Source of the DNA: Citrobacter amalonaticus
GTDB lineage: Bacteria > Pseudomonadota > Gammaproteobacteria > Enterobacterales > Enterobacteriaceae
Assembly (NCBI RefSeq): GCF_018323885.1
Contig: NZ_AP024585.1
Coordinates: forward strand, 1,426,001 to 1,490,000
Reading direction: 5' to 3'
DNA: 64,000 bases
Shown: piece after piece, positions 36,801 through 46,600 of the stretch
How the letters are laid out: each line of letters starts with the position of its first letter
Position numbering within the stretch: position 1 is the first letter of the stretch
Notes under the pieces: generated by a model
What the model saw: only the letters and a program-made list of their open reading frames with translations
What the model was told of the DNA's origin: nothing
Databases searched by the model: none
Made by a program: the position numbers and the translations under genes

Positions 36801-38333
36801 TTATTCCTTCACCTGATGAACAACATCGATCACTGAACCGTCGCGATAGCGCACCACGGCAATCACACGGTCGGTGAATTCGATGGGACGGGGTTCACCA
36901 GTGAGCTGTTGCGCACGTTCACGCAGCCACTCGATGGAGACCACCTTCATCCCGGCTTCTTTCAGGCGTTCCGCCAGTTCCGGACGTGCTGGGTTAACCG
37001 CAATACCATGATCGGTAACCAGAATATCGACGCTGGAACCCGGCGTGACGCAGGTCAACACGTTATCCACCAGCGTCGGAATGCGACCCCGCACCAGCGG
37101 TGCGACGATGATTGACAACGCAGCGGCGACGGCGGTATCGCAGTGTCCGCCGGACGCGCCGCGAATGACGCCGTCAGAACCGGTCAGCACGTTGACGTTA
37201 AACTGGGTGTCGACTTCCAGCGCACTCAGCACGACCACATCCAGACGGTCAACGGAGGCGCCTTTTGAACCCCAGTTGGCATACTGGTTCGCGCTGATTT
37301 CAATGTGATTCGGGTTGCGCGCCAGTGACTCTGCGGCATTGCGGTCGAAGCTCTGTACGTCCAGCAGTTTGCGAATCAACCCTTTTTCATGCAGATCGAC
37401 GATGGTGGCCGTGATACCGCCCAGCGCGAAGTCTGCGCGGATATCGCGGCGACGCATTTTGTCTTCCAAAAAGCGCGTGACTGCCAGTGAGGCGCCGCCA
37501 GTACCGGTTTGCAGTGAAAAACCTTCTTTGAAATAGCCGGAGTGGGCGATGACCTCTGCCGCGCTGCGGGCAATCAGCAGTTCGCGCGGGTTGGTGGTCA
37601 TTCGGGTGGCGTCAGCTCCGATTTTATCGGCATCGCCGACCTGGTCTATCTGGACGATCAGATCAACCTGATCCTGGGTAATGCTGGCCGGGTTGTGCGG
37701 ATAAGGCAGCAGTTGTTCCGTCAGTAGCACCACCTGTTTAGCACTTTCAGCGTCAACGCGGGCATAGCCGAGTGAGCCACAGCATGCTTTACCGGTGTAG
37801 CCGTTAGCGTTACCGAACGGATCGCAGGACGGGACGCCGAGGAAGGCCACATCAATGTTAAGTTCGCCGCTCTGAACCAGATGCACGCGGCCGCCGTGGG
37901 AGTGAACCTGAACGGGTTCGGCGAGCAGGCCGCGAGAGATCTCTTCTGCCAGCGGTCCGCGGAGACCGGAAGTGTAAATACGGTTAACGACGCCGTTACG
38001 GATATGGTCGACCAGCGGCGCGTGGCAATCGCTCAGGGAGCTGGAAGCCAGCGTCAGGTTTTTAAATCCCATGCTGGCGAGAGTTGCCATCACCAGGTTA
38101 ATGGTCAGGTCGCCGCCGCGAAACGCATGGTGGAAGGAGATGGTCATGCCATCCTGCAAACCGGAACGGCGGATTGCCTCTTCCAGGCTGGCGCACAGTT
38201 TCTGGTCGCGCGGTTTCTGTTCCTGCAGGGCCTGCTTTGCGGCGCTGGTATAGGTGGAAAGGTCGCTTTCAGCCTGGCGGCTCCAGGCTGCTACCCGTTC
38301 CTGTCGTTGAGACTGTTCGTTTTTCTGGGTCAT
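36801..38333 (-). CDS. citF: CitF, citrate lyase alpha subunit (citrate:acetyl-ACP transferase)
   Basis: Alpha subunit of citrate lyase: exchanges acetate for citrate on the carrier thioester to give citryl-ACP. 510 residues, as in E. coli. Conserved stretches include TISFHHAFRGGDLTIN, ASSSLSDCHAPLVDHI, FLGVPSCDPFGNANG and QTGTGGASLAVTRFLEDKM, as in the CoA-transferase-like family. The frame is open 14 codons upstream, but ATG 38333 (MTQKNEQSQRQERV) matches the family and leaves a 10-base gap after citE. Confidence 0.96.
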   Translation of the reverse strand: MTQKNEQSQRQERVAAWSRQAESDLSTYTSAAKQALQEQKPRDQKLCASLEEAIRRSGLQDGMTISFHHAFRGGDLTINLVMATLASMGFKNLTLASSSLSDCHAPLVDHIRNGVVNRIYTSGLRGPLAEEISRGLLAEPVQVHSHGGRVHLVQSGELNIDVAFLGVPSCDPFGNANGYTGKACCGSLGYARVDAESAKQVVLLTEQLLPYPHNPASITQDQVDLIVQIDQVGDADKIGADATRMTTNPRELLIARSAAEVIAHSGYFKEGFSLQTGTGGASLAVTRFLEDKMRRRDIRADFALGGITATIVDLHEKGLIRKLLDVQSFDRNAAESLARNPNHIEISANQYANWGSKGASVDRLDVVVLSALEVDTQFNVNVLTGSDGVIRGASGGHCDTAVAAALSIIVAPLVRGRIPTLVDNVLTCVTPGSSVDILVTDHGIAVNPARPELAERLKEAGMKVVSIEWLRERAQQLTGEPRPIEFTDRVIAVVRYRDGSVIDVVHQVKE

Positions 38334-38343
38334 TGTTTTTGCC

Positions 38344-39252
38344 TTATTCTTCGCGGATGCCGGAAAGTTCTGCACGGGAGAGCACCAGACGTGCGCGCTC
38401 GATCACCGGGCTGTCGACCATCTTGCCGTTCAGGGAGACCACCCCGAGGCCATCACGGGCGGCGGCTTCTGCGGCTTCCACGACCAGACGCGCGTGCGTC
38501 ACTTCTTTTTGCGTCGGGGCATACAGGTTGTGCAGCAGGTCAATCTGGCGCGGGTTGATCAGCGATTTGCCGTCAAAACCCAGCTGTTTGATGTGGGCGG
38601 CTTCGTGCAGGAAGCCCGCTTCGTTGTTGGCATCGGAATAGACGGTATCGAAGGCCTGAATCCCGGCAGAGCGCGCGGCCTGCAAAATAGAACAACGGGC
38701 AAACAGTAATTCAGTCCCCTCCGGCGAACGTTCCGTGCGCAGGTTGCGTACATAGTCTTCCGCGCCCAGCGCGATCCCGATCAGACGTTCAGAGGCGTGG
38801 GCGATTTCCACGGCGCGAGTGATGCCTAACGGTGACTCGATGGCGGCCAGCAGACCCGTGCTGCCCGGCTCGCGACCGCAGGCTTTTTCAATGCGCAGAA
38901 TTTCGCTTTCGATATCGATAACATCCTGAGCGGTATCGGTTTTCGGCAGACGAACTACGTCAGCGCCGCCGCGAACGACGGCTTCCAGATCGTTGATCCC
39001 CCATTCAGAATCCAGTGCGTTAACGCGCACGATGGTTTCGACGTCGCGATACAGCGGATGCTGCAGTGCGTGGTAGACCAGACGACGAGCGGTGTCTTTT
39101 TCACGCAGCGCGACGGAGTCTTCCAGGTCAAACATCAGGGCATCTGCCGGATAGATAAACGAGTTGCTGACCATCGCGGCATTGGCGCCGGGAACAAACA
39201 GCATGCTGCGGCGAGTACGCGTTTTGCGCTGTTGCAGAGAAGCGGAAATCAT
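38344..39252 (-). CDS. citE: CitE, citrate lyase beta subunit (citryl-ACP lyase)
   Basis: Beta subunit that cleaves citryl-ACP to oxaloacetate and acetyl-ACP. 302 residues with the TIM-barrel HpcH/HpaI aldolase fold. Visible motifs are [15 protein letters not shown] near 15, [13 protein letters not shown] (Mg-binding Glu/Asp), [16 protein letters not shown] and [15 protein letters not shown]. Its start overlaps the citD stop by 4 bases. Confidence 0.97.
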   Translation of the reverse strand: MISASLQQRKTRTRRSMLFVPGANAAMVSNSFIYPADALMFDLEDSVALREKDTARRLVYHALQHPLYRDVETIVRVNALDSEWGINDLEAVVRGGADVVRLPKTDTAQDVIDIESEILRIEKACGREPGSTGLLAAIESPLGITRAVEIAHASERLIGIALGAEDYVRNLRTERSPEGTELLFARCSILQAARSAGIQAFDTVYSDANNEAGFLHEAAHIKQLGFDGKSLINPRQIDLLHNLYAPTQKEVTHARLVVEAAEAAARDGLGVVSLNGKMVDSPVIERARLVLSRAELSGIREE

Positions 39253-39545
39253 TGGCGATCCTCCCAGGGCAGGGCCGGGATACCGCTGGCGCGCGCCAGT
39301 AATGCTTCCAGTCGTGCACGTAAAATGCAGTCCAGTGCGCCTTTATCATCGACATTCAATTGCACGCCGCGCACGTCATACTGCGTCAGAACATCCAGAA
39401 TGGTGGCGCGAATGGCCTCGCCAAACTGTTTCTCAACGCTGCTGTTGATCTGCAGGTCAATCTCCTGCGTATCGAGAGGGGCGATGCGTATCATCACATC
39501 ACCGGACTCAAGTGTGCCTGCGACGGCAGCCTGGTTTATTTTCAT
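39249..39545 (-). CDS. citD: CitD, citrate lyase acyl carrier protein (gamma subunit)
   Basis: 98-residue acyl carrier protein of citrate lyase. It carries the phosphoribosyl-dephospho-CoA group on Ser14 in the segment [14 protein letters not shown]. Expected partners are CitE and CitF in the lyase complex, with CitG and CitX making and attaching the cofactor and CitC acetylating it. It overlaps citC by 4 bases upstream and citE by 4 bases downstream. Confidence 0.96.
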   Translation of the reverse strand: MKINQAAVAGTLESGDVMIRIAPLDTQEIDLQINSSVEKQFGEAIRATILDVLTQYDVRGVQLNVDDKGALDCILRARLEALLARASGIPALPWEDRQ

Positions 39546-40618
39546 TTTTCACCTGTTACTAATGCGGGGGTCTTTTGGCGGACTGTCGCGTGAGCGGGTG
39601 TGCGCTCAGGCATGCTTTGCAGGTAGTGCAAAGTGGCTGAAGGCACCAGCGACGCGATAGCCGTGAGATCTTTTTTCACGAGCAGTTTGCGCACCAGAGA
39701 CGCAGAGATCGGCGTCCCCTGGAAACACAGTCGCTCGATTTCCACCAGTTCAATGGGCGGGGCGGGAAGAGTCGGCGTTTCCAGCCAGAAACGCATGTCG
39801 TGGTTATACTGGGCGGTTACGCTGCAAAACGGTTCCGTACCGACAAAGCGATGGGTGATCCCCAGCGCAGGTGCCAGATACTGACGAAAAATTTTTAAAT
39901 CGATTTCGGTGTAGCAATGGTTGATGACGCTTTGTTCTTTAATGAAGTAACACGGGAACGTGGCGCGCGAAATGATGTATTCCGACCCGCGATGAACGGT
40001 GAGGTGCGGTATGTCTGCGGTGCCTTTGAGCACCAGGTCGAGTCGGTCCTCATACGGGAAACGGGAGGTATCTTCTTTCACCAAGAACAGATGAAGCCAG
40101 TCGCACTGCGCTGCCGCCTGTTGGATTAAATAGCGGTGTCCATTGGTGAACGGATTGGCATTCATCACGATGCAGCCGATTTTCTTGCCGTCATGACGTA
40201 GTTTGCTTAATGACTCTGCATAGCGTTTCAGACGTGTGGTGCTGTTTTCCATTAGCACCATGATGCCGGGAACGCGGGTCAGCGTTGAAAATCCGCACTG
40301 GCGGAACAACGATTCATACTCAGTTTTGGTATAAATGAAGAGATGCGTGCAGTGCCTTTCGTAGGCGAGATTGATAAGTTCTGTCGCCAGCGTGAGCGCT
40401 AACCCCTCGCCGCGTACCGATTCACTAATGGCCACACACTTGATGATATTTCCGGCGATACCGCCGCAGGCGATGATTTTTTCATCACGAGTCACGGTAA
40501 TAAAAACTTCAACGGTGGTATCGACGCTCAGATCATTTTCTTTCAGGAATTGCGTGATCGCCGCCATCTTTATATTTTCTGAGCGTTTGACGCGCGTGAA
40601 CACATTATTACCAAACAT
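39542..40618 (-). CDS. citC: CitC, [citrate lyase] ligase
   Basis: Activates citrate lyase by acetylating the thiol of the CitD prosthetic group with acetate and ATP. 358 residues (E. coli 352). The N-terminal third resembles a GNAT acetyltransferase domain ([25 protein letters not shown]), and the rest is a cytidylyltransferase-like ligase domain with [19 protein letters not shown] 48-codon upstream extension lacks a counterpart; ATG 40618 ([15 protein letters not shown]) matches the family. It is the first gene of citCDEFXGT, divergent from dpiBA. Confidence 0.94.
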   Translation of the reverse strand: MFGNNVFTRVKRSENIKMAAITQFLKENDLSVDTTVEVFITVTRDEKIIACGGIAGNIIKCVAISESVRGEGLALTLATELINLAYERHCTHLFIYTKTEYESLFRQCGFSTLTRVPGIMVLMENSTTRLKRYAESLSKLRHDGKKIGCIVMNANPFTNGHRYLIQQAAAQCDWLHLFLVKEDTSRFPYEDRLDLVLKGTADIPHLTVHRGSEYIISRATFPCYFIKEQSVINHCYTEIDLKIFRQYLAPALGITHRFVGTEPFCSVTAQYNHDMRFWLETPTLPAPPIELVEIERLCFQGTPISASLVRKLLVKKDLTAIASLVPSATLHYLQSMPERTPAHATVRQKTPALVTGEK

Positions 40619-41007
40619 AGTGGATAAGTCCTGAAGATATATTGTTGTTGCCGGTTTTGTATGTATGTTGTACGGAAATACGATTTTATAACGTTTTGTT
40701 TTCATTCCGGGGAAAAGACGATTTTGCAACGGCCTATTTCTTTTTTTCCGGAATGCATACATCGTAAGGAGTATTTTCGAGGTAAATTTTGATTTATTTC
40801 ACAAACACTTAGATGGTTTTTATGAGTTTAATGGTTTTAAGTTTTTTAATTATTCTTATTACAGATTGTGACGTGGTGTTAAATGACTTAATTGATTTAA
40901 TGTGGTGAATCTGTAACGATTGTCTTTATTTGCTGCCTGTCTGTATAAAACAATTTCATTACATATGCTGGCGGCTTTTACCGAATTATGCCCATTAAGG
41001 AACCGTC
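40619..41007. promoter_or_regulatory. citC-dpiB divergent control region
   Basis: 389 A+T-rich bases with no supported ORF. The region must hold the promoters of citCDEFXGT and dpiBA. A 9-base inverted repeat, TTACAGATT (40859-40867) and AATCTGTAA (40908-40916), could be paired operators for the response regulator DpiA. A half-site TTGAT (40892) could be part of an FNR site but lacks its partner. GGAA about 8 bases before the dpiB ATG is the ribosome-binding site. Confidence 0.5.
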
Positions 41008-42669
41008 ATGTTGGTTCAAAAAAATAAAAAGCCGTTTTCTTTTTTTCGCCGACTGGCATTTCCGTTGCGCATTTTTCTGCTTATTCTCGTTTTTTCGGTG
41101 TTCATTATTGCCGCGCTGGCACAGTATTTTTCCGCGAGCTTTGAAGATTACTTGAGTACGCACGTTCGCGATATGGCGATGAACCAGGCGAAGATTATTG
41201 CCGCCAACGACAGCATCATTGCGGCGGTGAAGGATCGCGATTACAAACGGCTGGCAACCATTGCCGGAAAACTGCAGAGCGATACTGATTTTGACTATGT
41301 GGTGATCGGCGATAGTCACTCTATCCGGCTTTATCATCCTAACCCGGAGAAAATTGGCTACCCGATGCAGTTTACCAAGCCTGGCGCGCTGGAGAGGGGA
41401 GAAAGCTATTTCATTACCGGGACGGGCTCCATCGGCCTGGCAATGCGGGCGAAAACGCCAATTTTTGATGATGACGGCAACGTTATTGGCGTGGTCTCCA
41501 TCGGTTATCTGGTCAGCAAAATTGACAGCTGGCGGCTGGACTTCATTCTACCGATGGCCGGCGTGTTTGTTTTGCTGCTGGTGGTACTGATGTTACTTTC
41601 CTGGTTTTTTGCCGCTCATATTCGCCGTCAGATGATGGGGATGGAACCGAAGCAAATTGCCCGGGTAGTTCGTCAGCAGGAAGCGCTGTTCAGTTCTGTT
41701 TATGAAGGGCTGATTGCCGTGGATCCCGACGGCTATATTACGGCCATTAACCGTAGTGCGAGAAAGATGCTCGGCCTGCGTTCGCCAGGTCGACAATGGT
41801 TGGGCAAACCGATTCATGAGGTGGTTAACCCATCCGATTTCTTTACCGAACAGATTGCCGAAAGGCGTGTGGACGCGATGGTCAACTTCAATGGTCTGAG
41901 CGTTATTGCCAACCGTGAGGCGATCCGTTCAGGGGATGAGTTACTGGGCGCGATTATCAGCTTTCGCAGCAAAGATGAGATCGCCACCCTGAACGCGCAA
42001 CTGACACAGATTAAGCAATATGTGGAGAGTCTGCGAACGTTGCGCCATGAGCATCTAAACTGGATGTCAACGCTCAATGGCCTGCTGCAAATGAAAGAGT
42101 ACGATCGGGTCAGGGAGATGGTGCAGGGGGAATCGCAGGCGCAGCAACAGTTGATTGACAGCCTGCGCGAGGCGTTTGCCGATCGCCAGGTGGCGGGCCT
42201 GCTGTTTGGTAAGGTTCAGCGCGCGCGCGAACTGGGGCTCAAAATGACGATCGTTCCTGGCAGTCAGCTTCAGCAGTTGCCGGAAGGGCTGGACAGTACC
42301 GAATTTGCGGCGATTGTCGGAAATCTTCTCGACAACGCGTTTGACGCCAGTTTGCGTACCGAGCAGGGGAATAAGGTCGTGGAACTGTATCTGAGCGATG
42401 AAGGCGATGATGTGGTGATAGAAGTGGCCGACCAGGGATGCGGCGTCCCTGAGGCACTGCGTGAAAAAATATTCGAACAGGGTGTAAGCACCCGTTCCGA
42501 TGAGCCGGGTGAGCACGGCATCGGACTGTATCTGATTGCAAGTTATGTGGGGCGCTGTGGTGGAACGATTACTCTGGAAGATAACGATCCCTGCGGCACC
42601 TTATTCTCTCTTTTTATTCCGAAAGTGAAAAAGAACAATGACGGAACCATTAACCCTATTAATCGTTGA
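41008..42669 (+). CDS. dpiB: DpiB (CitA), citrate-sensing histidine kinase
   Basis: Membrane sensor kinase of the CitA/DcuS family that detects citrate and activates DpiA. 553 residues (E. coli 552). Two membrane segments, near 22-42 and 178-198, bracket a periplasmic PAS domain with the citrate-binding type stretch VIGDSHSIRLYHPN. A cytoplasmic PAS domain follows, then the phosphoacceptor RHEHLNWMSTLNGLLQM (His near 350) and the ATPase motifs NLLDNAFDAS, DQGCGVPE and GEHGIGLYLI. Its 3' end overlaps dpiA by 32 bases. Confidence 0.96.
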   Translation: MLVQKNKKPFSFFRRLAFPLRIFLLILVFSVFIIAALAQYFSASFEDYLSTHVRDMAMNQAKIIAANDSIIAAVKDRDYKRLATIAGKLQSDTDFDYVVIGDSHSIRLYHPNPEKIGYPMQFTKPGALERGESYFITGTGSIGLAMRAKTPIFDDDGNVIGVVSIGYLVSKIDSWRLDFILPMAGVFVLLLVVLMLLSWFFAAHIRRQMMGMEPKQIARVVRQQEALFSSVYEGLIAVDPDGYITAINRSARKMLGLRSPGRQWLGKPIHEVVNPSDFFTEQIAERRVDAMVNFNGLSVIANREAIRSGDELLGAIISFRSKDEIATLNAQLTQIKQYVESLRTLRHEHLNWMSTLNGLLQMKEYDRVREMVQGESQAQQQLIDSLREAFADRQVAGLLFGKVQRARELGLKMTIVPGSQLQQLPEGLDSTEFAAIVGNLLDNAFDASLRTEQGNKVVELYLSDEGDDVVIEVADQGCGVPEALREKIFEQGVSTRSDEPGEHGIGLYLIASYVGRCGGTITLEDNDPCGTLFSLFIPKVKKNNDGTINPINR

Positions 42670-43315
42670 AGATGAAATGCTGCTTGCCGAGATGCATGCA
42701 GAGTACATCCGCCATATTCCCGGTTTTAATCAGATCTGGTTAGCCGGTAATCTGGCGCAGGCGAGAATGATGATTGAACGGTTTAAACCGGGCCTCATTT
42801 TACTGGATAACTACCTTCCGGACGGGAAGGGGATCACGCTGCTGCATGAGCTGACGGCGTCGCATTATCCCGGCGGGGTGGTTTTTACCACTGCGGCCAG
42901 CGATATGGAAACGGTGGCCGACGCGGTACGCAGCGGGGCGTTTGATTATTTGATCAAACCTATCGCCTATGAGCGTCTGGGGCAGACGCTCACCCGTTAC
43001 CAACAGCGCAGACGGATGCTGGCAGAAAACGACAGCGCCAGTCAGCGACAAATTGATGAGATGTTTAATGCCTATGCGCGAGGCGAGCCGAAAGATGAGC
43101 TGCCCACCGGGATTGATGCGTTAACGTTGAATGCGGTTAAAAAGCTGTTTGCTGATCCTCAGGTACAGCACACCGCCGAAACCGTCGCGCAGGCGCTGAC
43201 CATCAGCCGTACGACCGCCAGACGGTACCTCGAATATTGTGCCAGTCGGCATTTGGTTATTGCGGAAATTGTGCACGGCAAGGTGGGGAGACCGCAGCGA
43301 ATTTACCACGGTTAA
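42638..43315 (+). CDS. dpiA: DpiA (CitB), response regulator of citrate fermentation
   Basis: Response regulator that activates cit genes when phosphorylated by DpiB. 225 residues. The receiver domain has the acidic pocket VEDEMLLAE near 9-17, the phosphorylated Asp in LLDNYLPDGKG (near 53), and the Lys in DYLIKPIAYERL. The C-terminal winged-helix region includes TAETVAQALTISRTTARRYLEYC, a helix-turn-helix of the CitB/DcuR type. It starts 32 bases inside dpiB, so the pair is translationally coupled. A REP element follows the stop. Confidence 0.96.
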   Translation: MTEPLTLLIVEDEMLLAEMHAEYIRHIPGFNQIWLAGNLAQARMMIERFKPGLILLDNYLPDGKGITLLHELTASHYPGGVVFTTAASDMETVADAVRSGAFDYLIKPIAYERLGQTLTRYQQRRRMLAENDSASQRQIDEMFNAYARGEPKDELPTGIDALTLNAVKKLFADPQVQHTAETVAQALTISRTTARRYLEYCASRHLVIAEIVHGKVGRPQRIYHG

Positions 43316-43327
43316 TGGCGGCGTATG

Positions 43328-43359
43328 GCCGGATGAGACATAGCGCGCCCTCATCCGGC
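43328..43359. repeat. REP element between dpiA and dcuC
   Basis: GCCGGATGAGACATAG followed by the pairing arm CCCTCATCCGGC: perfect outer arms GCCGGATGAG / CTCATCCGGC. A typical REP palindrome in the gap between convergent dpiA and dcuC. Confidence 0.85.
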
Positions 43360-43371
43360 AAGGGTTCTGAA

Positions 43372-44757
43372 TCAGCCTCCCGTTACTGCGGAAGAGGTAC
43401 CCGGCACCATCACTTCGGTCGCAATGATAACGATCAACAGCCCGACCATGACCGGTACGGAGGTGCGTTTTACCACTTCAAAAGGCGAGATTTTTGCCAT
43501 CCCGGCTACCGCCACGACCACGCCGGAGACCGGGGAGATCGTACGGCCCAGGTTGGATGCCTGTAGCATCGGAATCGACAGATACGCCGGGTTGATACCC
43601 GATGATTGTGCCAGCTTAGGAATCATTTCCACGAAAGCGTAGAACGGCGCGTTACCGGAACCGGTGGTCATCGCTGCCAGCATGGTCAGAATCACCAGTA
43701 CCAGCATCAAAATGATGCTCGCTGAGCCAAACGAAGTGGCGATGGAGATCAGGCTCTGGATGAAGCCAATCGTGCTCAGACCCTGTGCGAAAACACCCGC
43801 CGCAACTAACAGCATCACCACGTTAGCAAACGCATCGGCCATACCGCGATACGCCACTTCCAGACCTGAATACACTTTCTGGGTGTTGAAACCCCGGACG
43901 AACTCCAGCACCGCCGCAATTAGCATACAGAGCACCAGAATCGTAATGATGTGCAATTGTGGTCCCCACTTACCATCAAAAATCAGCACTCCGATAATCG
44001 GCGTAAATGGCAGAATGGCGTAGAACGCCGGTGCCGTGGTGGTGATTTCATTTACGTCCAGCATTTCGTGGGCCGCGTTCTCTTTTTTATCCAGATAACG
44101 TTGCCAGAAATAGTGGGCTATCGCCATTCCGATGATTGCCGCAATGGAGATCGGCAGTGTGGTTTTAAAGGCAAAATCGATCAGTGGCATTTCGGCTGCT
44201 TTGGCAGCCAGCACGACGTCACCGGAGGTAGGGGAAAGGATAATTGCGGCAGGCGAGGCGCAAATGGCCGCCGCGGCACCGCGGCTGATTCCTACGTTGA
44301 CCATGATCGGGAAAAGCGTCGCCATCAACAATACGCCGAGTCCGGTAGCGGATGACACTGCCAGGGACATCAGACAGGCAACAAAATAGGCGGCAATCAT
44401 CAACAAATAAGGTGAATTGATGTACTGCAAAGGCTTCGACGCCAGTTTCACGACCATATCGTTCGCGCCGATGTGGGTCATATAAGCGGCAAATCCGCAG
44501 AGCATCATGATCATCATGCCAAGGTCGCCACCACGGCTCATCAGCAGGATCTTGATGTATTCAACGATATCCGTCGCGGAATAACCCGTCGTGGTCTCGC
44601 TGGAAGGCAGCACTTTATGGCCCATCAGGGCGCTGGTAATCAGCAGCACCAGACCGCCAACAAAGAGCACGCCGGTTGCCGAATACCCTTTAATGATGTA
44701 GCGCGCTACACCCACAATAACCACAACTCCAATAAGGAGTTCGATAAATGTCAACAT
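43372..44757 (-). CDS. dcuC: DcuC, anaerobic C4-dicarboxylate transporter
   Basis: Inner-membrane carrier that mainly exports succinate, and exchanges C4-dicarboxylates, under anaerobic growth. 461 residues, equal to E. coli DcuC, with about 12 hydrophobic segments. Conserved stretches are SSATGLGVLLMATLFPIMVNVG near 135, SPTSGDVVLAAKAAEMP near 182 and TTGSGNAPFYAFVEMIPKLA near 360. Its position beside the citrate fermentation genes fits succinate as an end product. An FNR-type site lies about 93 bases upstream. Confidence 0.96.
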   Translation of the reverse strand: MLTFIELLIGVVVIVGVARYIIKGYSATGVLFVGGLVLLITSALMGHKVLPSSETTTGYSATDIVEYIKILLMSRGGDLGMMIMMLCGFAAYMTHIGANDMVVKLASKPLQYINSPYLLMIAAYFVACLMSLAVSSATGLGVLLMATLFPIMVNVGISRGAAAAICASPAAIILSPTSGDVVLAAKAAEMPLIDFAFKTTLPISIAAIIGMAIAHYFWQRYLDKKENAAHEMLDVNEITTTAPAFYAILPFTPIIGVLIFDGKWGPQLHIITILVLCMLIAAVLEFVRGFNTQKVYSGLEVAYRGMADAFANVVMLLVAAGVFAQGLSTIGFIQSLISIATSFGSASIILMLVLVILTMLAAMTTGSGNAPFYAFVEMIPKLAQSSGINPAYLSIPMLQASNLGRTISPVSGVVVAVAGMAKISPFEVVKRTSVPVMVGLLIVIIATEVMVPGTSSAVTGG

Positions 44758-44849
44758 TGTTTCCCCTGTCGCGTAGACACCCAGAAGTGAAATTAAGATA
44801 ATACCAATAAGTTGGGGTAAAAATGTGCCGAATAAGTGTTTGCTACTTG

Positions 44850-44863
44850 CTGATTAAAATCAA
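44850..44863 (-). promoter_or_regulatory. FNR-type site upstream of dcuC
   Basis: CTGATTAAAATCAA differs from the FNR consensus TTGAT-N4-ATCAA at one base. It lies 93-106 bases before the dcuC start, which would put a class II start point in the leader. E. coli dcuC is FNR-activated. The surrounding 446-base gap to pagP has no supported ORF. Confidence 0.6.
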
Positions 44864-45151
44864 TAAACAGAACGATTAGTCGTCGGTCAGCGGCTATTTT
44901 TTTCGTTGCCGTGATGAAGGTGAAATATTTTATTTTCCAGTCTCCAGGAAAATTCCCTGTTGTTTCATTTTTGTTTTGTTTATGCAGCATCATTGTTAAT
45001 GAATGGCGGCGAAAGAGTGCTTTCAACGTGACAGAGTGAAAAGCATACAATATCTGACTGATAATCCAGCGATAAATAATACTGCAAAAGATAGGGTTTA
45101 ATTACGGCATTCAAAATCTTAGAACAATCTGATTCAGGTCTGCATTGCCGC

Positions 45152-45186
45152 TGTTAAGGTTTCATTCAAGTTATTTTTGGTATAAT
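45152..45186 (+). promoter_or_regulatory. PhoP-type box and -10 element of pagP
   Basis: TGTTAAGGTTTCATTCAAG is followed by TTATTTTTGG and a perfect -10 hexamer TATAAT (45181-45186). The first part resembles the direct-repeat PhoP box, which lies about 12 bases before the -10 in PhoP-activated promoters, and pagP is a known PhoP target. No -35 hexamer is visible, as expected for an activated promoter. Confidence 0.55.
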
Positions 45187-45203
45187 CAAGACTGAACTTA
45201 AGA

Positions 45204-45782
45204 ATGGTAATAAACGTTGTGAGTACAGCTAAAAAATATTTTCTCCTTTTTTCATTTCTTTTTATTCAGTTAGCGATGCTGCCGCGTGCAGTGGCAGAAG
45301 AAAAAGGGTGGTTTAATACCTTTACAGACAATGTTGCCGAAACCTGGCAGCAACCTGAGCACTATGATTTATATATTCCCGCGATAACCTGGCATGCGCG
45401 TTTTGCCTATGACAAAGAAAAAACCGATCGTTATAACGAGCGTCCGTGGGGCGGTGGTTTTGGCCAGTCGCGCTGGGATGAAAAGGGAAACTGGCACGGC
45501 CTTTATATCATGGCTTTCAAAGATTCATGGAATAAATGGGAGCCGATCGGTGGTTATGGCTGGGAGAGCACTTGGCGACCTCTGCCGGATGACAATTTCC
45601 ACCTGGGGTTAGGTTTTACCGCCGGTGTGACGGCGCGTGATAACTGGAACTACATTCCTCTTCCTGTCCTGCTGCCGCTGGCTTCCATCGGTTACGGTCC
45701 GGCAACGTTTCAGATGACCTATATCCCCGGTACTTATAACAACGGTAACGTATACTTTGCGTGGATGCGTTTTCAGTTTTGA
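45204..45782 (+). CDS. pagP: PagP, outer-membrane lipid A palmitoyltransferase
   Basis: Eight-stranded outer-membrane barrel enzyme that moves palmitate from phospholipid to lipid A, giving resistance to antimicrobial peptides. 192 residues from this ATG. A signal peptide ends near residue 31 (RAVA). The mature protein keeps the catalytic residues: His in [13 protein letters not shown], and Asp-Ser in AFKDSWNKW. It ends in Phe. A GTG five codons downstream (45219) gives 187 residues, nearer the E. coli 186, and a longer leader from the TATAAT, so the true start may be GTG. Confidence 0.94.
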   Translation: MVINVVSTAKKYFLLFSFLFIQLAMLPRAVAEEKGWFNTFTDNVAETWQQPEHYDLYIPAITWHARFAYDKEKTDRYNERPWGGGFGQSRWDEKGNWHGLYIMAFKDSWNKWEPIGGYGWESTWRPLPDDNFHLGLGFTAGVTARDNWNYIPLPVLLPLASIGYGPATFQMTYIPGTYNNGNVYFAWMRFQF

Positions 45783-45955
45783 ACTGTTTAACGGCAATAA
45801 AATTCATATAAAACAAAGTGATATAAGCTTATATCAAAAAATAACGCGACATTTATCACTTTTTGCCAAAGTTCGACTGGACAAAGTGAACCACAATTGG
45901 TGTACTGGTACCCGACACAGCATTTGTGTCTATTTTTCATGTAAAGGTAATTTTG

Positions 45956-46165
45956 ATGTCTAAGATTAAAGGTAACGTTAAGTGGTTTAATGAGTCCAAA
46001 GGATTCGGTTTCATTACTCCGGAAGATGGCAGCAAAGACGTGTTCGTACACTTCTCTGCAATCCAGACCAATGGTTTTAAAACTCTGGCTGAAGGTCAGC
46101 GTGTAGAGTTCGAAATCACTAACGGTGCCAAAGGCCCTTCTGCTGCAAACGTAACTGCTCTGTAA
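45956..46165 (+). CDS. cspE: CspE, cold-shock-family RNA-binding protein
   Basis: 69-residue nucleic-acid chaperone and transcription antiterminator, made at normal temperature. The RNA-binding motifs are present: KGFGFITP (RNP1) and VFVHFSAIQ (RNP2). ATG 45956 follows AAGG and gives [12 protein letters not shown]; a GTG ten codons upstream lies in the leader. The leader of about 170 bases after pagP may fold, as csp leaders often do. A strong terminator follows. Confidence 0.97.
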   Translation: MSKIKGNVKWFNESKGFGFITPEDGSKDVFVHFSAIQTNGFKTLAEGQRVEFEITNGAKGPSAANVTAL

Positions 46166-46185
46166 GCTTACGTCAGCAAGATTTC

Positions 46186-46212
46186 AAAACCCGCTTATTA
46201 GCGGGTTTTTTT
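46186..46212 (+). terminator. Rho-independent terminator after cspE
   Basis: AACCCGC / GCGGGTT stem with a TTATTA loop and T run on the right, A run on the left. It separates cspE from convergent crcB and can act in both directions. Confidence 0.9.
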
Positions 46213-46216
46213 GTCT

Positions 46217-46600
46217 TTAGTGCGCGCTGGAGGCGGAAAATAGCCAGAATGCTAACGCCGTCATCGCAAATGATCCCAACAGGTTGACTAACACATTCAG
46301 CATTGCCCAGCCCACCCGACCTTCCTGCAGCAAAAAGACCACTTCCGCCGAAAAGGTAGAGAAGGTTGTCAGGCCGCCACAAAAGCCGGTTGTGATCAAG
46401 ACTTTCCATACGGGATCGATATTAGTCATTCGACTAAACCATGCCAGTCCCACACCAATGATGAATGCACCCAGTAAATTTGCGGTCAGGGTTCCTATCG
46501 GAATCGCCTGATGCATGGGATTAAACCGCATACTGAGCATCCATCTCGCTACACTTCCTGTGCCACCGCCAATAAAAACCGCTAAAAGAAGTTGTAACAC
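46217..46600 (-). CDS. crcB: CrcB, fluoride ion channel/exporter
   Basis: 127-residue Fluc-family inner-membrane fluoride channel, working as an antiparallel dual-topology dimer. Four hydrophobic helices are visible. Conserved stretches are [13 protein letters not shown] near 11, the [16 protein letters not shown] segment with the pore Asn near 41, and [17 protein letters not shown] near 70. I looked for a fluoride riboswitch upstream and saw no convincing one. Confidence 0.96.
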   Translation of the reverse strand: MLQLLLAVFIGGGTGSVARWMLSMRFNPMHQAIPIGTLTANLLGAFIIGVGLAWFSRMTNIDPVWKVLITTGFCGGLTTFSTFSAEVVFLLQEGRVGWAMLNVLVNLLGSFAMTALAFWLFSASSAH

